From contig JAAXCW010000001.1 of the NCBI GenBank assembly GCA_013036095.1, positions 372,001 through 436,000 on the forward strand: DNA of 64,000 nucleotides. The letters are read 5' to 3'. The position numbers and the translations under genes are program-made. The notes beneath the pieces are model-generated. The model had not been told where the DNA came from, did no database searches, and saw nothing but the letters and a program-made list of their open reading frames with translations. Positions 17,224 to 26,620 of the stretch are shown one piece after another (the stretch's first letter is position 1; the number at the start of each line of letters is the position of its first letter). Source of the DNA: Vulcanimicrobiota bacterium. Lineage in GTDB: Bacteria > Vulcanimicrobiota > Vulcanimicrobiia > Vulcanimicrobiales > Vulcanimicrobiaceae.

Positions 17224-17573
17224 TTCTGAGCTCTCCTCGACTTGTGGGAATCCCACCTCCGGACTTGTCGGCTGGCGCCTGCAGTGCAGCCACGTCCCCG
17301 ACCTATCGGCGAACTCTTGCCGGCGCTTTTTCGGTGCGCGTGCGGCTCGCCGCGATGGCGCGTAAGGGCGCGCCTCCCATGACCGCGAGCTCCTTCCTTA
17401 AAAAGAGCTCGAAAAAAGAATAGCCCCTATCGCCGTCGCTGTAAAGCTATTCGAGCGCACTGCGAACGAATGCATCCCGAGCGGTTTTTGTACGGACGCC
17501 GCAAGGAGCCGGGCGCCCGCCGCCTCCGCGCGTTCCCCAACTGCAACTCGGCGGTCCCGGAAGCGGTCATAAA
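17224..17573. other. Non-coding gap between speD and sufB
   Basis: About 350 bases without a convincing gene. It holds the speD leader, including a palindrome GTGGGA-A-TCCCAC at 17245-17257 just upstream of the ribosome site, and a GAGCTC...GAGCTC pair at about 17388-17411. I recognise no known riboswitch consensus. Confidence 0.5.
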
Positions 17574-17636
17574 GATAGTGAAGATACCCCTTCATTATCT
17601 TGACTATCGCTAAGCGCTGACATACCTTTATAAGAC
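17574..17636 (+). promoter_or_regulatory. sufB promoter with overlapping inverted repeat, likely leaderless
   Basis: Inverted repeat GATAGTGAAGATA (17574-17586) and TATCTTGACTATC (17596-17608), 13-base arms with one mismatch. Its right arm contains TTGACT (17600-17605), a -35 box. Seventeen bases later is TACCTT (17623-17628), and the ATG follows only 8 bases after. There is no Shine-Dalgarno, so transcription would start at or next to the ATG. A repressor on the repeat would block the -35. Confidence 0.6.
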
Positions 17637-19055
17637 ATGGCCACCCAACTTCAGCCTGCCCAGCCCCTCATCGAGGAATACCGTCACGGGTTCCACGATT
17701 CCGAGGACAAGTACGTCTTTAAGTCCGGGAAGGGCCTAACGCGCGAGATCGTGGAGCGCATCAGCGAGATGAAGGACGAGCCCGCGTGGATGCGCGAGTT
17801 CCGCCTCAAAGCGCTCGACGTATTCTTGAGCAAGCCGATGCCCACGTGGGGCGACACGAAGTTGCTCTCCGAGATCGACTTCGGCAATATCCACTACTTC
17901 GTGCGGTCGACCGACAAATCGGAACGCTCGTGGGACGACGTGCCCGACGACATCAAGAAAACGTTCGACCGGCTGGGAATTCCCGAAGCCGAACGCAAGT
18001 TTTTAGCCGGCGTTTCGGCGCAGTACGAATCGGAAGTCGTCTATCACAATGTGAACAAAGAGCTCGAGGATCTCGGCGTGCTTTTCTGCGACATGGATAC
18101 GGCCGTCAAGAAGTATCCCGAGATCGTACAAAAATATCTGGCGACGATCATTCCGGTCGCCGACAACAAGTTCGCCGCGCTCAACTCGGCCGTCTGGTCG
18201 GGCGGTTCGTTCATCTACGTTCCGCCGGGCATTGAGGTCAAGCAGCCGCTCCAAGCCTATTTCCGCATCAACGCGGAGAATATGGGGCAGTTCGAGCGCA
18301 CGCTGATCATCGTCGACAAGGGCTCGAAAGTGCATTATATCGAGGGATGCACGGCGCCAAAATTTTCAACCAGTTCCTTACACAGCGCCGTGGTCGAGCT
18401 CATCGCGCTCGAAGGCGCTTCAATCCGCTACACGACGATTCAAAATTGGTACCGTAATATTTTCAATCTCGTCACGAAGCGCGCCTATGCGCACAAGAAC
18501 GCAACGGTCGAATGGGTCGACGGCAACATCGGCTCGCGATTGACGATGAAGTATCCGGCGATCTATTTGATGGGCGAAGGCGCCCGCGGTGAAGTGCTCT
18601 CGATGGCATTTGCCGGCGAAGGCCAGCACCAAGACGCCGGCGCGAAAGTCATCCACGCCGCCCCGAACACGACCTCAATGGTTACCAATAAATCCGTCAG
18701 CGCGCACGGCGGCAAAACAACCTATCGCGGACTCGTCGAGATTTTTCCCGGCGCGGTCGGCGCCAAGACGCGCGTCAAGTGCGACGCGCTGATTATGGAC
18801 GAGCAATCGGCCAGCGACACCAAGCCGACCATGAAGATCCACGAGCAGCGCTCCACCGTCGAGCACGAAGCCAGCGTCAGCAAAATCGGCGAAGAGCAGC
18901 TGTTTTACGCGATGAGCCGCGGCCTGAACGAAGCCGATGCGACCGCGATGATCGTCAACGGTTTCTTCGACTTTTTCGTCAAGGAACTGCCGATGGAATA
19001 CGCCGTCGAACTGAACCGCCTCGTCAAAATGGAGATGGAAGGCTCGGTCGGCTAA
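17637..19055 (+). CDS. sufB: Fe-S cluster assembly scaffold SufB
   Basis: 472 residues, full length. N-terminal YKYGF-like region is [20 protein letters not shown]. Later come [33 protein letters not shown] and [32 protein letters not shown], all diagnostic; the late cysteine [17 protein letters not shown] is conserved. It accepts sulfur and builds Fe-S clusters with SufC and SufD. sufC, sufD and sufS are not adjacent here; instead a VOC protein and a Rieske protein follow a strong terminator. Confidence 0.97.
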   Translation: MATQLQPAQPLIEEYRHGFHDSEDKYVFKSGKGLTREIVERISEMKDEPAWMREFRLKALDVFLSKPMPTWGDTKLLSEIDFGNIHYFVRSTDKSERSWDDVPDDIKKTFDRLGIPEAERKFLAGVSAQYESEVVYHNVNKELEDLGVLFCDMDTAVKKYPEIVQKYLATIIPVADNKFAALNSAVWSGGSFIYVPPGIEVKQPLQAYFRINAENMGQFERTLIIVDKGSKVHYIEGCTAPKFSTSSLHSAVVELIALEGASIRYTTIQNWYRNIFNLVTKRAYAHKNATVEWVDGNIGSRLTMKYPAIYLMGEGARGEVLSMAFAGEGQHQDAGAKVIHAAPNTTSMVTNKSVSAHGGKTTYRGLVEIFPGAVGAKTRVKCDALIMDEQSASDTKPTMKIHEQRSTVEHEASVSKIGEEQLFYAMSRGLNEADATAMIVNGFFDFFVKELPMEYAVELNRLVKMEMEGSVG

Positions 19056-19077
19056 CGCCGATTGCGCGATCAAATAT

Positions 19078-19102
19078 GGCCGCCCGCAAGGGCGGCCTTT
19101 TT
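19078..19102 (+). terminator. Rho-independent terminator after sufB
   Basis: GGCCGCCC, loop GCAA (a GNRA tetraloop), GGGCGGCC, then TTTTT. Textbook form, 22 bases past the sufB stop, so sufB is monocistronic or nearly so. Confidence 0.93.
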
Positions 19103-19148
19103 CGTTGCCGAAACCGCAGAGTCCGCACTAAAGAGGAGTAGTTAACGA

Positions 19149-19511
19149 ATGTCGATCGTAGGAATAGATACTACCGCGTACCTGGTCAAGGACGTCGACC
19201 GAGCCACGAAATTCTACCGCGACGTTATGGGCTTGCCGGTAACGAGCGAATTCGGCGGTCAGGGCGCCGAGTTCGTCATGCCCGACAACACGACGTTCAG
19301 CATATGGAAGATGAGCGACGGGACGTGGACGCAGGGGAACGGCGTGATGTTCGCCGTCGACAACTTCGAGGCGGCCGTCGATCAGTATCGCAAGGCGGGC
19401 GTAAAGATTGAGGCGGAGACCGAAGATACGCCTGTCTGCAAGATGGCTTTCGCTGAAGACTCGGAGGGCAACACCTTCATCATCCACTTCCGGAAAAGCG
19501 GCCGCGATTAA
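19149..19511 (+). CDS. Glyoxalase/bleomycin-resistance (VOC) family protein
   Basis: 120 residues, one complete VOC module (two beta-alpha-beta-beta-beta units): IDTTAYLVKDVDRATKFYRDVMGLPVTSEF and, later, AVDNFEAAVDQYRKAGVKIEAETEDTPVCKMAFAEDSEGNTFIIHFRK. The final DSEGNTFIIH resembles the metal-binding Asp/Glu strand. GAGGAG lies 8 bases before the ATG. Could be a lyase, dioxygenase or binding protein. It lies 11 bases before the Rieske gene, so they share a transcript. Confidence 0.85.
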   Translation: MSIVGIDTTAYLVKDVDRATKFYRDVMGLPVTSEFGGQGAEFVMPDNTTFSIWKMSDGTWTQGNGVMFAVDNFEAAVDQYRKAGVKIEAETEDTPVCKMAFAEDSEGNTFIIHFRKSGRD

Positions 19512-19522
19512 GATTCCCGGCA

Positions 19523-19828
19523 ATGGCTGAGCAACTCGCCGCGAAGAAAAGCGAGATCGGTGAGGGAGAGGCGCACCGCGTCGTCGTCGACGGCGTCGAA
19601 GTACTGCTTTGCAACGTCGGCGGCGAGATCTACGCCGTAGAGGATATCTGCACGCACGACGGGGGAGCGCTGGATCAGGGTGAACTCGACGGCGCGCGGA
19701 TCGTCTGCCCGCGCCACGGCGCCACGTTCGACGTGCGAACGGGCGAAGCGTTGACGCTTCCGGCGGTCATGCCCCTACCCAAGTACGCCGTCCGCGTCGA
19801 CGGCGACGATATCTACGTCACTCTCTAG
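19523..19828 (+). CDS. Rieske [2Fe-2S] ferredoxin
   Basis: 101 residues. The two cluster ligand boxes are CTHDGG (Cys-x-His) and CPRHGATFD (Cys-x2-His). Size and layout match the small NirD/biphenyl-dioxygenase-type ferredoxins that commonly sit in suf clusters. It is an electron carrier of unknown partner, in keeping with sufB upstream. Confidence 0.92.
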   Translation: MAEQLAAKKSEIGEGEAHRVVVDGVEVLLCNVGGEIYAVEDICTHDGGALDQGELDGARIVCPRHGATFDVRTGEALTLPAVMPLPKYAVRVDGDDIYVTL

Positions 19829-19835
19829 GCGCGGA

Positions 19836-19877
<42 letters not shown>

Positions 19878-19883
19878 AGACTA

Positions 19884-22118
19884 GTGCTTCGCTTCTTTGC
19901 GCTGGCCGTCTTGATTTTCTTAGCCGCCATCGCCATCTATGGAATTAACGCGTTCGCCGGCATGCAGGCGGCGGCGCAGACTACCGGATCGCTGCGCGTT
20001 GCGGGTCTAAGCGCTCCCGTGCAGATCGTTCGCGACGATCGTGGCATCCCGCACATCCGCGCACAAAACGACAACGATCTCTTTTTTGCGCAAGGCTTCG
20101 CCGAGGGTTCGGACCGGCTCTTTCAAATGGATTTTATCCGGCGTTACGTGTACGGAAGGTTAGCCGAAGTCGTCGGCTCGCCAGCCTTGCCTTCCGACCA
20201 AAACGCGCGCATCGTGGATATTCGCGGCATCGTGACACGGCAATGGCTTGCGCTCGCCCCGCGAGACCGCGCGATGTTGCGGTCGTTCTCCAACGGTGTG
20301 AACGCCGCAATGCAACAGCAGCCGCTCCCCGTAGAGTTCCGGCTCTTGCTCTATCGTCCCGAACCGTGGAAGCCGCAGGACTCGCTCGCCGCGGGAATGG
20401 CGACGGTTCTCGATCTGATCGATTCATGGGATGACGTGATCCGGCGCGACGGTGTGGCCAGGCACTTAGCGGCGCCGTTGCGCATGGTCGATCTCTACAC
20501 AATTACTGATCCCGCGTATGACGCGCCGATTGCGCCGCCGCGCCCGGCGCCGGTACCGGCTTTAAAAACGTTCGGCATCGTTAAGGCGCTCCAAAGCGCC
20601 GCATCACTAGAACGCGCACCCGTGGGCAGCAACGAATGGGCCGTCGGAGCAAACCGTTCTACAACCGGCCGCGCGCTGCTCGCAAACGATCCGCACCTGC
20701 GCCTGGGAATTCCAGGCGTTTGGTATTTGGTCGATCTGCAATCGCCGGATCTGCACGTCGCGGGCGGCACGCTGCCCGGAACGCCAGGTGTCATTCTGGG
20801 ACATAATGCCGAGGTTGCCTGGGGCGCCACCAACGCGACCGTCGTAACGGAAGTCGTCTACCGCACAACGCTGATGAATGCACGGACGCGCCGGGAAGTC
20901 TTTCACGTGCGCTTCGGCCGTGACGCGCGAATGGCGTATAGGCAAACGGCGCACGGTTTTGTGGCGCAATCGGACGGCGCAGTCGGGTACTCGGTTGACT
21001 GGAACGCTGCGACATTGCCGCGTTCGCCCGTCATTGCCTTCGCTGGGTTAGATCGCGCGCATTCGGTGAGCGATGCTCTCAAGGCGCTGCGAGCGTATCC
21101 GGGACCGCCGCAAAACTTCGTTGTCGCCGATCTCAGCGGCGCCGCGGCATACACCGTTGCCGGTCTCATTCCGAACGATCCATCCTGGGGATTAAAAGTT
21201 CACCCTGCAACGGATCCGCACTACGCCTACATCGGATTTCAAAGCGTCCCGCAAATCGCGCCTTCGCGCGACGCAATTCTCTTCACCGCCAACAACCGCA
21301 CATACGGCGAAGGCTATCCGTACAGACTCAGCCCGAGCTTTGCGCCGCCCTACCGCGCAGCCCGTATCAAAGCGCTGCTGCACTCAAAGAGGCGGCTGAG
21401 CATCGCCGATATGGCCGGGTTTCAAACCGATACACTCTCGGCGCCCGAGCGCGATTTGGCGCGCGCAACGCTCGCCGCGCTTCACCGTAAGGGCCTGGCG
21501 GACGACCGCGCGCTTTCACCCTATATCGCATCACTCGCGAATTGGAACGGACGCTTCGAGGCAAACTCGCGTGGCGCCGCAATCGCTTGGGAGACGCGGC
21601 GAATCGCGGTGGCGGCTTTGGCACGCGCGCTTGTGCCCGATCGTTACGAAGATTACCAGGCCAGTGCGGACGGCTCGGATTTTATGCTGTTGCTGCGATT
21701 ACTGCGCCATGGGCCCAACCTCGACGCGCTGCTCGTGAAATCATTCCGGCAAGCGGTCGAAGCCGGCGGAACGCGTTTGCTTGCACCCTGGAGCGAATAT
21801 GGGAAAGTCACCGTTCACCATCCACTCCATTCGCTCGGCTTTTCGTTCTTGAACGGCGCAATGCTACCGGGAGATGGCGATCGTTACGGCGTTCACGTGC
21901 AGACGGCAACGGCGTCGCAGAGTTTTCGCGCGGTGTGGGACGTGGGAAATTGGGATGCCGGCGGAATGTCCGTTCCAAGCGGCGAGTCCGGTCAACCCGG
22001 GTCGGGACACTACACCGATCAAAGCCCGGCGTGGATCGCGCAACGCTTAGTTCCGCTACCATTTAGCGACGCCGCCGTACGCGCCGCGGCGCGCGCTACG
22101 TTAACGCTGCAGCCTTAG
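19884..22118 (+). CDS. Penicillin acylase family (Ntn-hydrolase) protein
   Basis: 744 residues. An N-terminal hydrophobic segment (residues 4-25) is followed by the alpha-subunit region PVQIVRDDRGIPHIRAQNDNDLFFAQGFAEGSDRLFQMDF. The autocleavage site and nucleophile are in APVGSNEWAV (Ser249), then LLANDPHLRLGIPGVWYLVDLQSP, typical of the beta subunit. Homologues are acyl-homoserine-lactone acylases or cephalosporin/penicillin acylases; the true substrate is not readable. The GTG start has no ribosome site and lies right after the GCGGGC repeat. It overlaps the opposing glycosyltransferase by four bases. Confidence 0.92.
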   Translation: MLRFFALAVLIFLAAIAIYGINAFAGMQAAAQTTGSLRVAGLSAPVQIVRDDRGIPHIRAQNDNDLFFAQGFAEGSDRLFQMDFIRRYVYGRLAEVVGSPALPSDQNARIVDIRGIVTRQWLALAPRDRAMLRSFSNGVNAAMQQQPLPVEFRLLLYRPEPWKPQDSLAAGMATVLDLIDSWDDVIRRDGVARHLAAPLRMVDLYTITDPAYDAPIAPPRPAPVPALKTFGIVKALQSAASLERAPVGSNEWAVGANRSTTGRALLANDPHLRLGIPGVWYLVDLQSPDLHVAGGTLPGTPGVILGHNAEVAWGATNATVVTEVVYRTTLMNARTRREVFHVRFGRDARMAYRQTAHGFVAQSDGAVGYSVDWNAATLPRSPVIAFAGLDRAHSVSDALKALRAYPGPPQNFVVADLSGAAAYTVAGLIPNDPSWGLKVHPATDPHYAYIGFQSVPQIAPSRDAILFTANNRTYGEGYPYRLSPSFAPPYRAARIKALLHSKRRLSIADMAGFQTDTLSAPERDLARATLAALHRKGLADDRALSPYIASLANWNGRFEANSRGAAIAWETRRIAVAALARALVPDRYEDYQASADGSDFMLLLRLLRHGPNLDALLVKSFRQAVEAGGTRLLAPWSEYGKVTVHHPLHSLGFSFLNGAMLPGDGDRYGVHVQTATASQSFRAVWDVGNWDAGGMSVPSGESGQPGSGHYTDQSPAWIAQRLVPLPFSDAAVRAAARATLTLQP

Positions 22119-23593
22119 CGTCCATCCGGCCAACGCAACGTCGCGATCGTGTTGGGCTTTGCGCTGCACCACGTCGTGAAATACTGGCGCGGCGGAACGC
22201 TGCGATCTCCGCCCGCGAGCGGATAGGTTAGCACCGGGCCCGGCGCGACACGCTTGCACGCGAGCAGCATCTGTTCCGTAAAGTCGGCGCGCTTCGCAAG
22301 CGGAACTTTATCGACGAAGAGCAGCAGATGCGGATGGTCGCCGTCGGTGAACCAGTGGCGAGCTTCTTGGCCTTGCGCGTCGTACCCGATCAGAATGGGA
22401 CGCAGGCCGCCGTAAAAATCCAGCAGCGAGGAAAACCCGTACCCGTCCGTCATGACGTCCGCTTCACGCGTGCGCGTCAGCGCGCGCACATCTTTGGCCA
22501 GCGACGGATATGTGAACATTTCGAACGGGCCACCGTTGTTCAAACGCAGACCGGCGTGGCGGACGCCCGCATAAACGGCGTCCGGTGCGATTCCGGCAAA
22601 GAAGACGAGAGCGCACAGCGCCACGGCGGGAGCGAAGATCCACGAGCCACGGCGAAGCTGCCGCTGAGTATCCCATCCCGTGAAAACGGCGCCAAGTCCG
22701 ACCGCCAGCGATATGAACGGCCCGATGAACCAGTAGACTTCGACGGATTCGCGCAACGCGAGCAACAATAGCGCGACGCACAACGGCAGTGCGGTCCACA
22801 GAATCAGCGGTTCTTTCGGCCGCAGCGCAACGAGCGTCGCGGCTATCCAAAGCCCGGGTGAAAAGCCAATCGCGCCCAAGACGTAGATGAGAAACGGCCG
22901 TCCGAACGAGTATTGCGGCTCGTGGCGCTGCACGAGCGCAAACGTAAACGAGATCCAATGGTGGGACGCGTTCCAGAAGAGAAACGGCGACCAGACCGCG
23001 CACGCAACGAGCACCGAAAGCCCGACGCGCGGAAGCATGCTCCGGTACGGCCTCATGCAAGCGGCCGCGATGACGCCCCAGACCAGCGCGATCGCAAAGA
23101 AGCGCGAGAGCAGCGCCAAGCCGAGCGCAATTCCCAGCAGCACGAACCACTGCCACGACCGGCCGCGGAACGCGCGGGCCGCGCAATACAGACTGAGCGT
23201 CCAGAACAATGCGAAAGGACCATCAGGGCTAACCATGCCGAACGCGACGATCATCATCGGCGCCAATGAAACCGCGAGCGCCGCGATCCACCCTGCGCGG
23301 CGATCGCCGGTCAAAACATTTGCAGCGGCGGCTGCGAGAATTGCCGTGCCCAAACCGCACAGAACGAACGGCAGCCGGACCGCAAACGTCGTCTGCCCGA
23401 GCCACGCAAACGCCGCGATCGCAAACGCGACGGCAGGCGGATGATCGACGTAGCCGGCCGCTAGCCGCCGGCTCCATTCCCAATAGTACGCTTCGTCGCC
23501 GGTCATCGGCAGCGTGGCATCAAAGATCGCGCGAAGCGCCGTCACTACGAGGACGGCGCTCCACACGATCACACCTACTCGAGCTGCGCGCAT
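22115..23593 (-). CDS. GT39/ArnT-like integral membrane glycosyltransferase
   Basis: 492 residues, about ten transmembrane helices. The first periplasmic loop has TGDEAYYWEWSRRLAAGYVDHPPAVAFAIA, with the acidic GDEAYY and DHPP motifs of the PMT/ArnT (GT-C) fold. It would transfer a sugar from a polyprenyl-phosphate donor to protein, lipid A or another acceptor in the periplasm. It follows the secreted hydrolase gene by 18 bases on the same strand. Confidence 0.9.
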   Translation of the reverse strand: MRAARVGVIVWSAVLVVTALRAIFDATLPMTGDEAYYWEWSRRLAAGYVDHPPAVAFAIAAFAWLGQTTFAVRLPFVLCGLGTAILAAAAANVLTGDRRAGWIAALAVSLAPMMIVAFGMVSPDGPFALFWTLSLYCAARAFRGRSWQWFVLLGIALGLALLSRFFAIALVWGVIAAACMRPYRSMLPRVGLSVLVACAVWSPFLFWNASHHWISFTFALVQRHEPQYSFGRPFLIYVLGAIGFSPGLWIAATLVALRPKEPLILWTALPLCVALLLLALRESVEVYWFIGPFISLAVGLGAVFTGWDTQRQLRRGSWIFAPAVALCALVFFAGIAPDAVYAGVRHAGLRLNNGGPFEMFTYPSLAKDVRALTRTREADVMTDGYGFSSLLDFYGGLRPILIGYDAQGQEARHWFTDGDHPHLLLFVDKVPLAKRADFTEQMLLACKRVAPGPVLTYPLAGGDRSVPPRQYFTTWCSAKPNTIATLRWPDGR

Positions 23594-23611
23594 CGCGCTT
23601 CGCTATTTGCC

Positions 23612-24568
23612 TTAGGGTGAAGTTCCCGCCTGCAGAGCAGCAGCCAGGAAGGAAAAGATCTTCGGCCACGCCTGCTGCGCGGCGGCGACGTTCGCCTGCG
23701 CGGTGCCGCCAAGCAGAATCTGCATGCCGTTCTGCCCGGCTTGAATCAGCGGCCGTTGCGCCGTTGCGAACAAGAAGATGTGACCCGCGCCGGCATAGGT
23801 TTGCGAAGCGTCGGCATAAGCGTGGTGCTGTGCCTGTAAGTACGCCATCGCGATCGTGCATTGTGCAGGCGAATCCCAGATCTGATCGTCTTGCGCCGCT
23901 AAGCACAACATCGGCCCATGAATATTTTCCAGATGAAACATCGCAGCCGACACCGCGTTCTTGTCGGCCATCGCCGCGGCGTAGCCGGGCAGCAAATCCA
24001 AAGGCTTGTGTTGCGCGTAGCTTGCCCCTACGGCTTGAGCCATCGCCATGCCATACGGCACGAACGGAACCGGTTTGCCGGCAATCGTCCAAGACGACAG
24101 CGGCTTACTGACCGGACCGTTCGGAATGCTTTCCCAACCGAAGGGACTGGGCACGTCCGCAATCACCGCGTGAATTTGTGGAAACGTCGAAGCCGAGAGC
24201 AGCGCGAGCTCTCCGCCTTTGGATATCCCGAAGATCGCGATGCGGTTCGGATCTACGTCGGTCCGTTTCGCAAGCTCGGCCAGCGCGCTGCCGACCGTTT
24301 CGACCGGAATGAGTTCCAATAACTTCGGCAGCCCCGGCAACCCGAAATACGCAACCGACGCGGCAACGTACCCTTGCGCTGCAAATTGCGGCGCAACCTG
24401 CGCCATCGAGTCGCCGCCTTCGGAGCCGCCGAGCAACACGATCGCCGGACGTTTTCCGGGCGTAGCTGGGGCACAGATCGTTCCGGTGAACGTCACCGGC
24501 TTGGTGCAATTTGCCGGCATCGCCGGAGCAAGCACGGTCGCGGCCGCTAAAACGAGTGAGGCAAACAT
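23612..24568 (-). CDS. Secreted alpha/beta hydrolase, BAAT / dienelactone-hydrolase type
   Basis: 318 residues. Signal peptide at the N terminus (MFASLVLAAATVLAPAMPA). Fold landmarks: AIVLLGGSEGGDS (oxyanion strand), nucleophile elbow IFGISKGGELALL, acid region LCLAAQDDQIWDS and His in YAGAGHIFLF. The GGSEGG start and C-terminal layout resemble bile-acid-CoA:amino-acid acyltransferase C-terminal domains. Probably a periplasmic esterase or thioesterase. Confidence 0.86.
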   Translation of the reverse strand: MFASLVLAAATVLAPAMPANCTKPVTFTGTICAPATPGKRPAIVLLGGSEGGDSMAQVAPQFAAQGYVAASVAYFGLPGLPKLLELIPVETVGSALAELAKRTDVDPNRIAIFGISKGGELALLSASTFPQIHAVIADVPSPFGWESIPNGPVSKPLSSWTIAGKPVPFVPYGMAMAQAVGASYAQHKPLDLLPGYAAAMADKNAVSAAMFHLENIHGPMLCLAAQDDQIWDSPAQCTIAMAYLQAQHHAYADASQTYAGAGHIFLFATAQRPLIQAGQNGMQILLGGTAQANVAAAQQAWPKIFSFLAAALQAGTSP

Positions 24569-24586
24569 AGCAAACTCTCTCTTCTT

Positions 24587-25291
24587 CTAATGAAGACGTT
24601 GTGCGCGGGCAATCGCGAGTTGCGCGACGAGCCCGGCGAAGTACAGTACGAAGAAATCCGCCGCACCGTGCCGGCGGTCGATAAACGACAAGATGATTCC
24701 CACAAGCAAAGCGCCGGTGAAGACTTCGGCGAGCAAACCTTGCACGAGTGACGGCCGCGCATCACTCTGCGCCGCGATGGGAGTCAGGCGCGGGAACAGC
24801 GATGGAACTTCGGCCGCATACTTGCGGAAGCGCTCTCCGTAGGCGTTTTCCAGAATCTTTTCTTCGTGCCGCGCGAGCGCGATCACCAGGAGCACGTTGC
24901 CCGCGACGATAATGGCGCAGCCGATCACGGGCGCCAAGAGTCCCACGCCTAATGCTAAGAAGAAATTGCCGAAATACAGCGGGTTGCGAATGTAGCGGAA
25001 AGGACCGGCAACGAGCAGGGTATCGCTACGCGCCGGAGCGCTCCATACGATTCCCGCGTGCAAATAGCTCGAACCCCAAACGCGCAGAATGTAACAGATC
25101 GCGGCGCATACGGCGGCAAAAACGAGGACCGCTGCCGGACCTTGCGGCCCGAGATGCGTGCCCAGTTCCCGAAAAGCGGGCACGTACGTTCCGTGTACAG
25201 CCGTCGAAACGACGGCGCCGAAGAAAAATCCGGCAAAATATATCGCCCCAAACATCCAGCTGCGGCCGCGATACCACCACGGCGACGTCAC
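24587..25291 (-). CDS. ICMT/PEMT-family membrane methyltransferase
   Basis: 234 residues with five or six transmembrane helices. The diagnostic cofactor region is GPFRYIRNPLYFGNFFLALGVGL, followed by RHEEKILENAYGERFRKYAAEVPSLFPR, as in isoprenylcysteine carboxyl methyltransferases and phospholipid methyltransferases. It uses AdoMet to methylate a lipid-linked substrate at the membrane. The start overlaps the winged-helix regulator stop by four bases. Confidence 0.88.
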   Translation of the reverse strand: MTSPWWYRGRSWMFGAIYFAGFFFGAVVSTAVHGTYVPAFRELGTHLGPQGPAAVLVFAAVCAAICYILRVWGSSYLHAGIVWSAPARSDTLLVAGPFRYIRNPLYFGNFFLALGVGLLAPVIGCAIIVAGNVLLVIALARHEEKILENAYGERFRKYAAEVPSLFPRLTPIAAQSDARPSLVQGLLAEVFTGALLVGIILSFIDRRHGAADFFVLYFAGLVAQLAIARAQRLH

Positions 25292-25572
25292 GATGCGCTC
25301 TCCTTCTCGAGCAGGCGCTGCATGTCACGAACGTGCTCGACGAATGCGGCGCGTCCGGTTTTCGTCAACCGGTAGCGCGTCTGCGGACGGCGCGCGACAA
25401 ATATTTTTTCCTCCGCAAGGTAACCGGCCTCGACGAGTTTGCCCAAGTGCGCACCCAAGTTGCCGTTGGTCGTCTGCGTCGCCTGCTGGAGATCGCTAAA
25501 CGCGACCCATTCTACGTTGAGCAGCTGCGCTATCACGCCCAACCTAATCTTAGAAAGCAAGAGATCGTCCAC
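25288..25572 (-). CDS. Winged-helix transcriptional regulator (HTH_34 type)
   Basis: 94 residues, one winged-helix domain: IRLGVIAQLLNVEWVAFSDLQQATQTTNGNLGAHLGKLVEAGYLAEEK, then the wing RRPQTRYRLTKTGRAAFVEHV. It resembles the small MarR/PadR-like regulators that are encoded beside the membrane proteins they control. Gap of one base from the upstream membrane-protein stop. It may bind the AAGTCT-N7-AGACTT site at 26169-26187; that is inference. Confidence 0.87.
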   Translation of the reverse strand: MDDLLLSKIRLGVIAQLLNVEWVAFSDLQQATQTTNGNLGAHLGKLVEAGYLAEEKIFVARRPQTRYRLTKTGRAAFVEHVRDMQRLLEKESAS

Positions 25573-25573
25573 G

Positions 25574-26149
25574 TCAGTCGCGCGACGTTAAGCTAACGAG
25601 ACCGAAACCGGCGTATCCGAAGAGCAATCCCGCCGCGAGCACGTACCCGGTAACGGCCGGCAGAAAGTTCGCAACTGCAACCGAGGCGAGCACGATGATA
25701 CCGCAAACGAGTGCGCGGCGGTTGCCATGCACCGCGATAAAGAGCAACACGATCGCCGCGGCGATATTCCAAACTGCAGAGCTCGCCCACGTCGAAAAGA
25801 TGCGATATCCAAACGCATCGGCAAAGAACGCGACGCCAAGCGAGATCCACAGCACCGCAAAAAACTCGCGCTGAATGAGCGGCAAGCCTTCAGAGCATTT
25901 GCTAAGCTGGCGACCGCGCAGCATGCTGAATAAAATCCCGGCGGCAAAAAACAGCGGCAGCACCCATAGCGCCCGGATTGGAATCCGCCCATCCACGACG
26001 AGCTGGAAAGCCAGCGTTACGCTGGTCCCGATCAGGCCCCATACCAGAAAAAACTCGCCCCCGACGCGCAGCGAGCGCTCCGAGCGGGTCAGGATTCGGT
26101 CGACCATTTCGATGTGGTCCCGGACCTGGGCTGGGCTGAGGGATTCCAT
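25574..26149 (-). CDS. Six-helix membrane protein of unknown function
   Basis: 191 residues from the ATG at 26149, with GGAGAC 5 bases upstream; the open frame before it is antisense to rplU and is not coding. A soluble start (MESLSPAQVRDHIEMVDRILTRSERSL) precedes six hydrophobic helices. The layout is like the membrane proteins found with HTH_34/PadR regulators. First gene of a three-gene unit with the regulator and the methyltransferase. Confidence 0.75.
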   Translation of the reverse strand: MESLSPAQVRDHIEMVDRILTRSERSLRVGGEFFLVWGLIGTSVTLAFQLVVDGRIPIRALWVLPLFFAAGILFSMLRGRQLSKCSEGLPLIQREFFAVLWISLGVAFFADAFGYRIFSTWASSAVWNIAAAIVLLFIAVHGNRRALVCGIIVLASVAVANFLPAVTGYVLAAGLLFGYAGFGLVSLTSRD

Positions 26150-26168
26150 TTCAGTCTCCGTTCTAGAT

Positions 26169-26187
26169 AAGTCTGTTTTATAGACTT
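26169..26187. promoter_or_regulatory. Inverted repeat AAGTCT-N7-AGACTT, candidate operator
   Basis: Six-base arms with a 7-base AT-rich centre, 20-38 bases upstream of the ATG of the membrane-protein/regulator unit. TATAAA on the minus strand lies in the centre, so a dimeric regulator here could compete with RNA polymerase. Confidence 0.5.
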
Positions 26188-26252
26188 CTCTGCCAAATAT
26201 AGCATCAGCGGGCCCGGCCGTCAAGGGCCGCTGCCCGAATCTCCCGCGCGCG

Positions 26253-26279
26253 TTGACAGGGCTCTGGGCGGATGATAAT
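26253..26279 (+). promoter_or_regulatory. rplU promoter, very short leader
   Basis: TTGACA (26253-26258) and GATAAT (26274-26279) with a 15-base spacer. The ATG of rplU is 12 bases past the -10, so the leader would be about five bases and there is no Shine-Dalgarno. Confidence 0.6.
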
Positions 26280-26290
26280 GTTCCAAAGTT

Positions 26291-26608
26291 ATGTACGCGA
26301 TTATCGAGACCGGCGGCAAGCAGTATAAGGTCGCCGAGGGTGACGTTATCCGCTGCGATCTGCTCGAGAGCGAGGTCGGCAAGAACGTGACCTTCGATCG
26401 CGTCGTGCTGGCCAGCAAGGGCGGCGATAAGGTGACGGCGGGATCGCCGATCGTGAAGGGAGCCTCGGTCACCGGCAAGGTGCTTCGTCAGGACAAAGAC
26501 CGCAAGATTTTGGTCTTCAGATACAAGTCCAAGAAGCGGGTCCGCAAGTTGAACGGCCACCGCCAGCCTTTCGCCGAGATTCAAATCACGAAGATCCAGT
26601 TGCCTTAA
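26291..26608 (+). CDS. rplU: 50S ribosomal protein L21
   Basis: 105 residues, complete: MYAIIETGGKQYKVAEGDVI at the start and KVLRQDKDRKILVFRYKSKKRVRKLNGHRQPF near the end. It binds 23S rRNA near L20. Unlike most genomes the rplU-prp pair is not followed by rpmA (L27). Confidence 0.98.
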   Translation: MYAIIETGGKQYKVAEGDVIRCDLLESEVGKNVTFDRVVLASKGGDKVTAGSPIVKGASVTGKVLRQDKDRKILVFRYKSKKRVRKLNGHRQPFAEIQITKIQLP

Positions 26609-26620
26609 ACGCTCCGCGCG

